DNA from: Perognathus longimembris pacificus
Lineage: Eukaryota; Chordata; Mammalia; Rodentia; Heteromyidae
NCBI RefSeq assembly: GCF_023159225.1
Contig: NC_063177.1
Coordinates: 15,648,673-15,712,672 of the forward strand
Length of the DNA stretch: 64,000 nt
Direction: 5' to 3'
Shown: positions 20,931 to 30,986 of the stretch, in pieces
Position numbering within the stretch: the stretch's first letter is position 1
Layout: each line of letters opens with the position of its first letter
Translations under genes and position numbers: made by a program
Notes under the pieces: generated by a model
Database searches by the model: none
What the model was told of the DNA's origin: nothing
The model's input: only the letters and a program-made list of their open reading frames with translations

Positions 20931-21185
20931 TAACTGGCTATTACAGGCTCATGTCTGTAATCCTACCTGCTCAGGAGGCTGAAATCTGAAAATTGTGATT
21001 TAAAGCCAGCCCAGGCTGAAAAGTCTGTAAGATTCTTATCTCCAGTTAACCACTCAGAAAATCAGAAGTGGTGCTGTGGCTCAAGTGGCAGAGCACTAAC
21101 TAGCCTTGAGCTGAATAGCTCAGGAACAATGCCCAGGCCCAGAGTTCAAGCCCCACAATGGGCCCTCCCCCGCAAAAAAAAAAAC
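20931..21185 (+). mobile_element. B1-like-Geo dimeric SINE
   Basis: Full dimer starting just after agaaatataacaaa (20917-20930). That 14-base word returns at 21909-21922, so this element opens a composite insertion. Confidence 0.85.
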
Positions 21186-21238
21186 TGAAACTGGCTCGAG
21201 AGGTAGATCTCCAGCCTTGAGCAAAAAAAGCTTTGACT
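21186..21238 (+). mobile_element. Geo fragment
   Basis: gaggtagatctccagccttg followed by agcaaaaaaagct: a piece of the Geo half, cut by the LINE 3' end that follows. Its end (aacagcacccaggctctgaa) appears after it at 21431-21470. Confidence 0.55.
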
Positions 21239-21239
21239 C

Positions 21240-21430
21240 ATATATAAGTTTATATGATCCATGGAAGGGAATGGGAATCACAGAAAGAACAGGACAAAGG
21301 ATGAACACAACAATGATACTCACTAGACACTATGTTGGAAATGAACTTTACAACTCAGGGGAAGGGTAGTGGGGAGTGGTAAGCAGGAGAAAATAAGGAA
21401 GGGGTAACAGTATTTAAAAAGAAAAAAAAA
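21240..21430 (+). mobile_element. LINE-1 3' UTR piece
   Basis: Reads gaatgggaatcacagaaaga, then atactcactagacactatg, a G-rich part and aggaaggggtaacag with an A tail. The last part matches the G-rich zone of the 3' end inserted at 6374-6490. Flanked by aaaaaaagct on both sides. Confidence 0.55.
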
Positions 21431-21474
21431 AAGCTAAAGAACAGCACCCAGGCTCTGAATTCAATCAAGTGCAT

Positions 21475-21516
<42 letters not shown>

Positions 21517-21519
21517 CAT

Positions 21520-21564
<45 letters not shown>
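21475..21564. repeat. (CA)n microsatellite, interrupted once
   Basis: Two CA arrays separated by ggcatg, growing from a Geo tail. Confidence 0.95.
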
Positions 21565-21568
<4 letters not shown>

Positions 21569-21582
21569 CAAATACATAACAA

Positions 21583-21800
21583 GCCGGATGCTGGTGGCTC
21601 CCATCTGTAATCCTAACTATTTGGGAGGCGGAGATGTGAGAATCATGGTCCAAAGCCAGCCCTGGCAGAAAAGGCCATGAAACTCTTATCTCCAATTAAC
21701 CATCAGAAAACTGGAAGTGGAGCTTTGGCTCAAAGTGGTAAAATGCTAGCCTTGAGCAAAAAGAGCTCAGGGATACACCCTGAGTTCAAGCCCCATGACT
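21583..21800 (+). mobile_element. B1-like-Geo dimeric SINE
   Basis: Complete dimer (gatgctggtggctcccatct to caagccccatgact) whose tail is the (GAAA)n(GGGA)n tract. Confidence 0.88.
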
Positions 21801-21802
21801 GA

Positions 21803-21834
<32 letters not shown>

Positions 21835-21913
21835 GGAGGGAGGGAGGGAGGGAGGGAGGGAGGGAGGGAGGGAGGGAGGGAGGGAGGGAGGGAGGGAGGG
21901 AGGGAGGGAGAAA
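21801..21913. repeat. (GAAA)n(GGGA)n purine tract, 113 bp
   Basis: Uninterrupted purines on the plus strand: about eight GAAA units, then about 19 GGGA units. Confidence 0.95.
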
Positions 21914-21967
21914 TATAACAAAGAGATTGAATTAGTGAACAAAAAACTATCCATAAAGAAAATCCTA

Positions 21968-22075
21968 CATGAGGGACAAGGCAACAAACAGTACAAGAAA
22001 TGTATCCAATGCCCAACGTATGATACTGTAACCTCTCTGTACATCAGTTTGATAATAAAAATTTGAGAAAAAAAA
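21968..22075 (+). mobile_element. 108-bp LINE 3' end insertion with TSD
   Basis: gtacaagaaatgtatccaat, then gtaacctctctgtacatcag, then gataataaa signal and A tail; same 3' end as at 6107 and 6374. Perfect 13-base duplication aaagaaaatccta at 21955-21967 and 22076-22088, inside older L1. Confidence 0.8.
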
Positions 22076-22335
22076 AAAGAAAATCCTAGGCCCAGGCAGT
22101 TTTATTTGTAAATTCTAGCAAATATTTAAAGAATGAGTATTAATTTCTCATGCTCACTCTAAAGAAAATATAAAGATACTTTATAGAGTAGTAGAGAATA
22201 TTTACAAAGTTTACAGAGTAGTAGAAAATATTTACAAACCATATATTTGATAAGGGACTTCAATAGACACTATATAAAGAACTCCAACAACTCAATAATT
22301 TTAAAAGATAACTACATTTTAAAATGATCAATGAG
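22076..22335 (+). mobile_element. LINE-1 ORF2 fragment, part 3
   Basis: Continues the split copy: gcagttttatttgtaaattc, tagcaaatatttaaagaatg, then ataaagaactccaacaactc. A 30-bp tandem duplication (agagtagtagagaatattta at 22185 and 22215) is internal. Confidence 0.65.
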
Positions 22336-22546
22336 TCTGAGTATGGTGGCTCAGCATGCGATCCTAGCTAACTGGGTAGAGATCAGGAGGACTGAAGTTA
22401 GTGGTCAGCCCAGAAAAAGTTCTCCAGACCACCATCTGAATCATAGCTGATGGCATGAGCCTATCATTCCAGCTATGTGGGAGGCAGAGATCAGGAGGAC
22501 TGTGGTTTGTAAAATCCCATCACAACCAATAAAAAGCTGGGCATTG

Positions 22547-22740
22547 GTCTGGGAATATGGCCTACTGGCAAGAGTGCTTGCCTTGTATACATGAAGCCCT
22601 GGGTTCAATTCCTCAACCACATATATAGAAAACAGCCAGAAGTGGTGCTGTGGCGCAGGTGACAGAGTGCTAGCCTTGAGCAAAAAGAAGTCAGGGACAG
22701 TGCTCAGGCCCTGAGTTCAAGCCCCAGGACTGGAAAAAAA
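22547..22740 (+). mobile_element. IDL-Geo SINE, nested
   Basis: Complete dimer within the older SINE. The flanks aaaaagctgggcattg and aaaaagcaggacattg are a duplication with 14 of 16 bases equal. Confidence 0.9.
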
Positions 22741-22807
22741 AAAAAAAGCAGGACATTGTGCCTGCCATCCCAGCTATGTGGGAAGAACAGAATCAAAGTC
22801 CAGGCCA

Positions 22808-22899
22808 GGCATTGGGGATTTAGCTCAGTGGACAAGCACTTGCCTGGGAAGTGCAAGGCCCTGATTTCAGTCCTCAACTCTGGAGAAAAAAAAAAAAAA
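22808..22899 (+). mobile_element. ID SINE, nested
   Basis: Monomeric ID: gcattggggatttagctcag, tggacaagcacttgcctgg, box B gatttcagtcc and A tail. Flanked by caaagtccaggccag and caaagccaggccag. Confidence 0.85.
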
Positions 22900-23079
22900 G
22901 GTACAAAGCCAGGCCAGCCTGGGCAAAGATACAAGACCTTATTCAAATATAGCTATAGCAAAAAGGACTGGGGGCATGGCTTAAGTGCTCAAGTGGAAAA
23001 GCATCTGCCTAGCAAGTACAAGACCCTGAGTTCAAATCCCAGTATCACCAAAGGCGGGGGTGGGGAAAGGTAGGAAAAG

Positions 23080-23880
23080 TCTTAATAGATTTTTCCTCAC
23101 ACACACATACAATTAGTATAAATGGGCACTAAGTCCATAGAAAAGACCCTCAATGTCATTAATCATCAGGAATTACACAATGGGTTTCCACATATACCAT
23201 TATAATCCATTAATTTAAAAAAAAACACATAAAATTAGTTTGGGCAAAGATGCGGAGACATTGGAACCCTCAGATATTGCTGGAAGAAATGTGAAATGAC
23301 CCAGCCACTGTGAAAAGTAATTTTGTAGTTCCTCAAAAAACTAAACAGAGTTATCATGATCCAGAAATTTGTTTTCTGTGTATATTCGGAAAAACGGTAA
23401 ACAGGAACCCAAGGAATACTTGTCTGCAAATATCCACAGCTACATTATTCACAATAGCCCAAGGTCCATCAATGGATAACCCAATGAAGCACATCCATAC
23501 AGTGGAATAGTGTTCAGCTGTAAAAGGTACATAGTACTGCCATATGTTACAACATGGATGCACTTTGAAAACATAGTAAGTGAAATAAAACAAACATTTT
23601 TAAAACTGTGTATTAAATGATTCTATTCATATGAAATGTCCATAACAGGCAAATCCTTAGAGACAGTAAGTAGATTAGTGGCTTCTTGAGGCTGACAGGA
23701 CTGGGAACCTGGAAGGGTGAGAGCTAAAACATACTGTATTTCTTTACAAGGTGATGAAATATTCTATACTGATGGTTACCCAAGTCTGTAGCTGCACCAA
23801 AACTCACAAAAGTATACATTTCCAATGGATGGCTTTACTGTATGTAAAGTCAGCTTCACTGTTCAAAAAGAAAACAACTA
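23080..23880 (+). mobile_element. LINE-1 ORF2 end and 3' UTR, part 4 of split copy
   Basis: Carries gaccctcaatgtcattaatc, attattcacaatagcccaag, ccatcaatggataacccaat, acatggatgcactttgaaaa and agacagtaagtagattagtg, in the order of the end of ORF2 and the 3' UTR of old L1M elements. Frames are broken, so no protein is made. Confidence 0.75.
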
Positions 23881-23910
23881 CTCAAACATTCAGAAAGTGC
23901 AACAGAAAGC

Positions 23911-24117
23911 CAGAGCCGGTGGCTCACATCTGTAATCCTAGCTACTCTGTTCAAAGTCAGCTCAGACAGGAAAGTCTGTTAAGACTATTATCTCCAATTA
24001 ACCACCAGAAAACCAAAGTGATGCAGTAGCTCAAAGTGGTAGAGCACCAGCCTTGAGCAAAAGAGCTCAAGGTCAGTGCCCAGGCCCTGAGTTCAAGCCC
24101 CATGACTGAGCAGGAAA
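23911..24117 (+). mobile_element. B1-like-Geo SINE with internal deletion
   Basis: ccggtggctcacatctgtaa, tcctagctactc, then directly gttcaaagtcagctcagac: about 25 bases of the B1-like half are missing. The Geo half is intact to caagccccatgactg. Confidence 0.85.
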
Positions 24118-24266
24118 AAAAAGTGATACATTTGTATTGCTTACAAAAAAAAAAAACTCTCCAAGTTGGGAGAGGAAAGGAAGCAAATTTGAGGATACCA
24201 CATGGTATATGGTCCCACTCCTATGAGAACAACCTTAAAAGCAAAATCAAAAACTACCTACATGCA

Positions 24267-24374
24267 AAATGAGTAAGGGGGTAACAAGTATGACAAGAAA
24301 TGTACTTACTACCTTATGCATGCAACTGTAACCCCTCTGTACATCACCTTGACAATAAAATTAAATAAATAAAT
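24267..24374 (+). mobile_element. 108-bp LINE 3' end insertion with TSD
   Basis: gtaacaagtatgacaagaaa, tgtacttactaccttatg, ctctgtacatcaccttgac then AATAAA and an (AAAT)n tail. Flanks aaactacctacatgca (24251-24266) and aaactacctatatgca (24375-24390) differ by one base. Confidence 0.8.
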
Positions 24375-24439
24375 AAACTACCTATATGCATATGCATGCA
24401 TAAAAATGATCTGGAAGAATAAATACCAAACTATCAAAG

Positions 24440-24625
24440 TGGAACACTAGTGGCTCAGGCCTACAACCCTAGCTACTCAGGAGGCTAAGATCTGAAGGAT
24501 CATGGCTCAAGGTCAACCCAGGCAGAAAAGTCTGTGAATAACTTTTATTCACAGTCCAAAATAAACAGATGAAAAAAATCTGGGCTGGGGGTGTGCCTCA
24601 AGCAGTAGAGCACCAGCCAAGTAAG
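24440..24625 (+). mobile_element. B1-like SINE with altered right half
   Basis: actagtggctcaggcctaca, tactcaggaggctaagatct are the B1-like half; after about 50 bases the right part (ggctgggggtgtgcctcaag, cagtagagcaccagcc) looks more ID-like than Geo. Counted with the B1-like-Geo group with reservation. Confidence 0.55.
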
Positions 24626-24694
24626 CAAAAAGGAGGCTATCATACCCAAAAGGAGGGTAAGAGCAGCAGGGAAGTTGAGCTTTATATCTGGCTT

Positions 24695-25375
24695 ACTTCA
24701 TCAACATGCAGACCCATGCTGCTTGTGTAATTACACTTTAAATACATAAGGAAGTCTTGTAAGGGAAACGAAAAGTGTGCAGAGGACATGAACCAACTAC
24801 TACAGCAGAAACAGAAAAAGGCCAACAAACACATGGCAATGTGCCCAGCCTCCCTATGCATTAAAAGAACTGAGGTGAGAGATAATAAGATCACATCTTC
24901 CCCCATCAGACTGGCCAGTGTTAGCAAGGACATGAGCCAAGGGCACAGGAATTGCAGGTAATGTATGATCTTTCTAAAGAGCAATCTGTGTCACTGTGTG
25001 TCCAAAGTCTTAAAAATGTTTGCATCCTTTCATCTGATAAACCTGGGTGTTCTAGGGAATTTACCCTAAGGCGATAGTTGAGCAACTACACAAAGACAAG
25101 AACGTTCATCACAGCATTGCTGAGGTATATATATACACTCACAAGTGGGAAGGGGAAAATAATGCAGGAGCACACCCTACACTCATATGATCAAATCTGG
25201 AAGAGATCTGTATGAATTAGGCTAGTGTGAAGAAGATTCACAATGCATCACTAAGTAGGAAACACAGGGCTGTGAATAAGATGTAAGATGATCCCTATTT
25301 TTCCAATTAAACATAAAAAGGCATTTTGGAGGCACATACAGGTTGAGCATAAGAACTCAGAAGAATTGCTTCTTT
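24695..25375 (+). mobile_element. Old L1/HAL1-like 3' fragment
   Basis: aaaaaggccaacaaacacatg, agatcacatcttcccccatc, then gaatttaccctaaggcgata and gttcatcacagcattgctga keep the order of the ORF2 end and 3' part of old L1. The copy is diverged. Confidence 0.55.
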
Positions 25376-25410
25376 AAATTTTTACTTTCATCCGTTTTTC
25401 TGTTTGTCTT

Positions 25411-25638
25411 TTGTGTCCATACTGAGGCTTGAATTCAGGGCCTCTTGCTCTTGGATTTTTCACTCAGGGCTGGTGCTCTACCATTTGAACCACAGCTCCA
25501 CTTCCAGCTTTTTGCTGGTTAATTGGAAATAAGTGTCTCGTGAATTTTCCTTCCTGGACTGACTTTGAACTGTGATCCTCAGGTCTCAGCCTCCAGAGTA
25601 GGTAGGATTACAGGAGTGGGCCACTGCCACCCAACCGT
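25411..25638 (-). mobile_element. B1-like-Geo dimeric SINE
   Basis: The reverse complement runs ggtggcagtggcccactcct, gctgagacctgaggatcaca, then linker and Geo half ending ctgaattcaagcctcagtat. Confidence 0.85.
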
Positions 25639-25799
25639 AAAACTTCTCCCTGGAACATCATACTCCATCACTTCTAATTTATCTACTCATTAGAAGCAAG
25701 AGTCCAAATCCAGCCTACCTCAAGGGGAGAACCTGTTAGAGAACTATCAAAGAATGTGCAGATACATTTTCAAACCAACACACCAGCAAAGACACAGGA

Positions 25800-25893
25800 G
25801 CCTGAGCAGAACTCAAGTGGTAGAGTACTAACCTTGAGCATAAGAACCAAGCAAGAGAGTGAAGCCGTGAGTTCAGGCCCCAGTACCAACACC
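25800..25893 (+). mobile_element. Geo right-half fragment
   Basis: gaactcaagtggtagagtac, taaccttgagcataagaacc, then gttcaggccccagtaccaac; the left half is absent. Confidence 0.65.
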
Positions 25894-26199
25894 AAGAAAG
25901 AGAGAGACAGAGAGAGAGTCGCATGATAGAAAAGGATGAAGTGGGAATGGTACCACATGGGTCACACTTCCTGAAGTTCACCTGGGAAAAGAGAGTTGAG
26001 GTCCAGGCTTGGAAGACTGTGATAGCCAGTACTCAGGCTTCATCTGCAGAGCAGGCTAGGTGAAGTAGAAAGACAGGAGAGAAGAGCCCAGTGGCAGAGC
26101 CTAGGTCTGGGGAGTGGCTGACCTTCTACTGCCCAACTGGGGGGCCTGGCATACATTAATCTTGATTACTTATTCTCTTAATTTCCTCCCTTGAGAACT

Positions 26200-26312
26200 G
26201 AATCAAATAATCCCTGACTTCCAGAGAGAGCTTTTATGTGGATGAAATGATAAAATATACAGGAAGTGCCCAGCCAGGGCCTGGTCCACAGCAAATACTC
26301 CAGTCAACAGCA
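26200..26312 (+). repeat. MIR fragment
   Basis: gatgaaatgataaaatatac, aggaagtgcccagccaggg, cctggtccacagcaaatact follows the MIR 3' half. Confidence 0.55.
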
Positions 26313-26787
26313 TCTGTTAGCAAAAATGATTGGAAAGCTTGCTGGGGAAGCCAGCTTTTACCCGGTTGGGCTTGAGAGTACTTTCGCTCTTCTTGTCTTT
26401 GGCGATCCTCCTGGGGATGGTGTTTGGGGATGATTGTGGAAGATGAGTGTGTTTCCTGGATGAAGAAGCCAGGGGCCTTGAGGCTGGTATAAGAGGTAAG
26501 AAAACAGGACCATGATTCACCCTGAGCCATGAATAACACGCCGGGTGATGCTGGGCGGACGATTCCTGCAGGCCGGTGCCCAGGCCCAGAAATCAGCCAG
26601 AGGCAAGCTGGCCTCAGCTGAGCTGGCTCCACTTAGTGATGCGTTCAACTTTCCAGTGCGACCATTCCAAGCTTGGCAACAAGCAAGATTCTTTTTCCAC
26701 CCAGAAGCAGGGGTGACTCAGACCAGCCTGGAAAAGCAGCTGTAAACCATTCAGACCTACCCTCATCCACACACCCTGAGACTACTT

Positions 26788-26835
26788 CCCACTGCCAAGG
26801 GCACACAGAAAGCACTCAATAAATGCTCCCTGACT
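26788..26835 (+). repeat. MIR 3' end
   Basis: ggcacacagaaagcactcaa followed by taaatgctccctgac is the MIR terminal motif. Confidence 0.5.
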
Positions 26836-27003
26836 CACTGGCAGTCTCCAACAAGTGTCTGTAGGACAGACTGAAGCCCTACCCAGGGCATCCTTCAGCA
26901 GGGAATCACCCTCCACCAAGAAACCAGCCCTGCATTTTCAAAGGAATGGAATTCAGCCTCTTCATCAATAACCGGGTCGGCTCAGCTGTCTGATTTATTA
27001 TTA

Positions 27004-27017
27004 GCAACAGCTGTTGC
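27004..27017. promoter_or_regulatory. 14-bp palindrome around a CAGCTG E-box
   Basis: GCAACAGCTGTTGC is a perfect inverted repeat centred on the bHLH core CAGCTG. A second CAGCTG lies 29 bp upstream in gctcagctgtctg. The setting is repeat-free intron. A regulatory role is inference. Confidence 0.3.
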
Positions 27018-27683
27018 CACCCAAATCAAAGCAGCAGCCAGCATTCCCCCCTCCCCATCCTACCCCTCGGCTCTGCTTTAACAGCCGGTCAAGTAGACCA
27101 TGAAATAATCACACAAGCCAGTTCAGCCAAGGAAGTCACAGGCTGGGCCCCGGGGTTCCATCCAGTTCAATCTCTGTCCTCCCCGCCTCCCAATATAGAA
27201 ACTTCCTGGTCTCCCCTCCCGAAGGGCAATGCGAGTCCTTGGGGAAGAGAATGCTGGAGGTGATCCGAGGAAGCAGGGCAAACTTAGGTTTCGGAAATCT
27301 TTTCTGACACTCCTACTTGCCCATTCTGCCAGTGCAGTGCGCAGGCAGTGAAGTAAAAGGAATGGAAGGATTATAGCATTTGTGTAAGACAGTCATCCAT
27401 AGGGATTGGACCCAGGACCTCCCACAAAAATCAGGGGATAGGAAAATGTCTCTTATCTGAAATATCACAGTGTTTGCAAGGGATCCAAGCACATACTCTC
27501 AGGCAACTTAACTCTCCTCTGAGATAAAGTATACTATTGAATGCAATGTGAATGCTGTTTAAATGGTCTGCTCCGGTGTGTAGGGAAAGGGGAAGAGGAG
27601 AAGCAGCCCCGTGCATATTTAATACAGACAGCTTTTTGTGAAAGTTGCTTGTTTTTTGTTTTGTTGGTTTTGTTTGTTTGTGG

Positions 27684-27908
27684 TGGTGCTGAGGTTTGAA
27701 CTCAGGGACTCACATTCTTGTTTGGCTTTTTCACTCCAAGCTGGCACTCTACCATTTGAGCTATAACTCCACTTCTGGCTTTTTGATAGGGAATTGGAGA
27801 TAAGGGCCTCATGGACTTTTCTGACAAGCTAGCTTCAAATCAAGGTCCTCACTCAGATCTCAGCCCCATGAGTAGTCAGGATTACAGGCATGAGCCACCA
27901 GCCCAGCT
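27684..27908 (-). mobile_element. B1-like-Geo dimeric SINE
   Basis: The reverse complement runs cagctgggctggtggctcat, gcctgtaatcctgactactc, linker, then Geo to gagttcaaacctcagcacca and a (CAAA)n tail. Confidence 0.88.
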
Positions 27909-28427
27909 GTGTACGCAGTTTCGATTGAAGGTTGATTGAAGTCAACACACAAGAGGCTGACTATGAGAGGTCAGTGGCAGCCTCTCTCTCCCCTGTGCCC
28001 TTGCTGAAGCAGCCCACCTGGCTCCTTCTGGTCCTGAGAAGCTTCACCCATGGACATGGCATCTCCCTGCAGCTGGACAGCCATCTGGTCTTCCGTCCTT
28101 ACTGTACACAGCTCATGGGACCCCTGTCAGCACACTTCCCCCTTCATTCCTCCTTTGCTCTCACTCTACTTGGAGAAGTGACACCTCCTACAATCCACCT
28201 GCTGCTCACAATGTCCCTGCTGAGCCACCTGTCCCAGCTCCAGGCACAATTTCTCTCCTGGAGAAATGTGTTTACATATGAGCAGCCTTGCCACACCCTG
28301 CTTCCAACAGCTGGACGATGCTATCTGAGTACTCTGTACCTTGGAAGGGACTGCTAGCAGCACCAATCCCCAGGGCAGTGCAGAACCCCACCAACCAGTG
28401 TGCAACACCTGGCACAACACTCAACAC

Positions 28428-28466
<39 letters not shown>

Positions 28467-29550
28467 ACACTGATGCCCAGAGCCACCCTCTTATTTGCCC
28501 TGGCCCTCTCAATCCAGGACATGCAATCAATGACAAAAAGAAAATTCACATCAAGCCCAGGATGAAGGAGATGGTGTGATCCACTCCCAGAGGTCCGGGG
28601 AAGAGTGGATAGGTGATGCGCAGTGCTGAGGGAGGAGAAAAACTAAGGTGATAGTGAGTTTCTGGTCCTCACAGAGAGGAAGAATGCCCAAAAAGAAAGG
28701 ATTTCTGCTGTTTGGTAAAGAGGTTTCTGGAAAGCTGGGGAGCTGGAGGCCAAGGGAACACTTCCTTGGGAGAAGCCTGAGCAGACATGCATGTTGTTGC
28801 CTGAGATTCAAGGACACTGTGCTGCCCAGTTCTGTGACTGCCTCCAAGGCCCCATATAAAGGGTGAGCAGGATCAGGACCAAGGCTGAGGTCTGCAGGCA
28901 ATGTCAGAGTTCTTCCCACAAAGGGAAGTTCATCAAGACAGAGGGCCATCTGGGGCAGGTCTTGGTTTATGGTATTCCCCTGGACCCCGAAGTGCCTCCC
29001 ACACAGCAAGTGCTCAAGGGATGGATGGATGAACAGATGGATGGACAGATGGATGGACGAATCAATAAATAAAGGAATATTCTGATGAGCAAGATGAAGA
29101 TGATGCCAATGATAGAAACTCTCAAGTCTGGGTGTAGCTGGGCTTGGGTGGCTAGAGTCAGGTGTGAACAAGCCCCTATCCCCGCTAGTAAGAGCTGCAT
29201 CTTCTCTGACCACCAGCTCTCCCCTTGCTCCTGATTCCCCCCAGTCACCTTGAATACCTGGCCCTGTTACCAATGAGTGCCATCCATGGTAAGCCGCCTT
29301 CCAGAATCTTTTTTGTCAGAAAACTAAGAATAGAAGAACTTCTTCAATAAGACAAAAGGCACTTTTTTTTAAATGGGTATCAGCATACTCCATGGTGAAA
29401 GTCAACAGCCTTCTCTCCTTCTAAGATTGACAAGATGAGGATGCCTGCTTTACCTGTACTGTTCAGGATGCCGAAAGCCCCACAGCATAAAGAAATAAAA
29501 AGCAACCACCATGGAAGGCAGAAGTAAAACTGTTACCAGAGGACATGATC
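27909..29550. other. Unique intron stretch
   Basis: No transposon recognised apart from a (CA)n at 28434-28464 and ATGG-type simple repeats at 29017-29060. A 240-codon minus-strand frame at 28551-29273 has no family resemblance or conserved motif and I do not call it coding. Confidence 0.4.
28434..28464. repeat. (CA)n microsatellite
   Basis: About 15 CA units. Confidence 0.95.
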
Positions 29551-29554
29551 TCAC

Positions 29555-29585
<31 letters not shown>

Positions 29586-29617
29586 GACAGAAAGAGACAG
29601 AGAGAGACAGAGAGCAT
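29551..29617. repeat. (GA)n/(GACA)n simple repeat
   Basis: GA units pass into GACA and GAGACA variants, purine-rich on the plus strand. Confidence 0.85.
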
Positions 29618-29849
29618 GAGCTACTAGGATGAATAAAGAAACCCAGAAATACAGCAGAGTACAAAAGTCAGACGCATTTCCAGACACTGACAATGAACTA
29701 TCTGAAAAGGAGAACAAGAAAACAATCCCACTCATAGGAACATGAAAAAAAAAAAAAAGGACAAAATGTCTAGGGACAAATTTAACCAAAAGAGTTACAC
29801 AGTGAAAACTCCCAAACATTACTTACAGAACTTAAAGACAACCTAAATG

Positions 29850-30072
29850 GGGGCTGGGGATATGGCCTAGTGGCAAGAGTGCTTGCCTTGTATACATGAA
29901 GCCCTGGGTTCGATTCCCCAGCACCATATATATAGAAAACGGCCAGAAGGGGCGCTATGGCTCAGTGGCAGAGTGCTAGCCTTGAGCAAAAAAATAAAAA
30001 AAAAAAAAAAAGCCAGGGTCAGTGCTCAGGCCCTGAGTCCAGGGCCCAGGACTGGAAAAAAAAAAAAAAAAA
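29850..30072 (+). mobile_element. IDL-Geo SINE with perfect TSD
   Basis: Complete dimer with an unusual internal A run inside the Geo half (after ttgagcaaaaaaat) and an A tail of about 19. Perfect 16-base duplication aaagacaacctaaatg at 29834-29849 and 30073-30088. Confidence 0.94.
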
Positions 30073-30447
30073 AAAGACAACCTAAATGAATGGAATGATA
30101 TCCCATGTTCATGGATTGGAAGACTTAACATTATTAAGATGGCAACATCAAGTAAAGTGATCCACATATGTATCACAGTCCCTATCAAAATCCTAGCTAA
30201 AATACAGACCCTAAATTTGATTTGGAAACTCAAAGAATCCAGAAGAACAAAAACATTCTTGAAAAGGAAAAACCCAAGTTAGAGGACTCACTGTCCCCAA
30301 TTTCAAAATTTACTTCATAGCTCCAGTGATCAAAACAGCATGGTAGTGGCCCAATAGTAGACAGATCTGTCCACAGAACGGAATCAAGAGTTCTGAGATA
30401 ACTCTATATACAATGGCTAGCTGGTTTTTTACAAGAGTGCCAAGTGG

Positions 30448-30562
30448 GGGCTAGGGATCTGGCTCAGCAGAAGAGTGCCTACCTGGTGGGTGCAAGGCCC
30501 AGAGTTTGGTCCTCAGCTCTGGAAAAAGAAAACAAACAAAAAACAAAACAAAACAAAACACT
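30448..30562 (+). mobile_element. ID SINE
   Basis: ggggctagggatctggctca, gcagaagagtgcctacctgg, box B gtttggtcctc, and a (CAAAA)n tail. Flanks aagagtgccaagtgg and aagaatgccaagtgg. Confidence 0.88.
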
Positions 30563-30766
30563 AAGAATGCCAAGTGGTTTTCAGGCTCCATAGAGCCTGA
30601 TGCATCTGGATGGCCTTTTCAGCAAATGTTACTAAAAACACTGAATATATACACATGCAAAAAGAATGAAGCTAGAAGTCTCTTTTTCGTTTTTCAAAGT
30701 GTTTAAAGTAACTATCATATTGCTTTTGCATTCCCACTTAACGGTGTTATAAGAATTCCAGTCTCC

Positions 30767-30970
30767 GCCAGACACCAGTGGCTCATACCTATAATCCTAG
30801 CTACTTAGGAGGCTGAGACATTTGAGGAACTGGGCCAGAAGGGGCAGAAAAGTCTGTGAGACTCTTATCTCCAATCAACCAGCAAAAAGCCAGAAATGGA
30901 GTTGTCATTCCACTGGTAGAGCTCCAACATTGAATGAGAAAGTCAGGCAAGATCACAGGACCTTCTGTTC
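30767..30970 (+). mobile_element. B1-like-Geo dimeric SINE (old)
   Basis: gacaccagtggctcatacct, tacttaggaggctgagac, linker gactcttatctccaatcaac, worn Geo half. The next SINE inserted at its 3' end. Confidence 0.8.
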
Positions 30971-30986
30971 AAGAAAAATCCACTCT

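Larger units (their letters stand above)
22336..23055 (+). mobile_element. Old multimeric B1-B1-ID SINE with two nested insertions
   Basis: Two 7SL-like modules (from gtatggtggctcagcatgcg and from tgatggcatgagcctatcat) followed, after interruption, by an ID-like module gcatggcttaagtgctcaag to gttcaaatcccagtatcacc. An IDL-Geo (22547) and an ID (22808) sit inside it. The same module order occurs uninterrupted at 42295-42612. Confidence 0.6.
25894..27683. other. Largely unique intron stretch
   Basis: Contains MIR remnants at 26200-26312 and 26788-26835 and otherwise no transposon I can name between about 26320 and 27680, unusual in this intron. The sub-stretch 26940-27060 looks like a candidate conserved non-coding element. 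Confidence 0.4.
29630..30690 (+). mobile_element. LINE-1 ORF2 fragment with two nested SINEs
   Basis: atgatatcccatgttcatgg, attggaagacttaacattat, agttagaggactcactgtcc, agctccagtgatcaaaacag and gccttttcagcaaatgttac keep the order of the C-terminal half of L1 ORF2. It is broken by an IDL-Geo (29850-30072) and an ID (30448-30562). No intact frame. Confidence 0.8.

Noticed and set aside
26530..27300. CpG-island promoter
   Set aside because: GC content is moderate and CpG pairs are sparse; no promoter landmarks.
28551..29273. 240-codon minus-strand open frame, the longest in the window and in gene orientation
   Set aside because: No conserved motif or Rap1gap2 homology, includes an ATGG simple repeat, and no other exon supports it. 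It remains the best candidate if transcript data ever show a minus-strand exon here.
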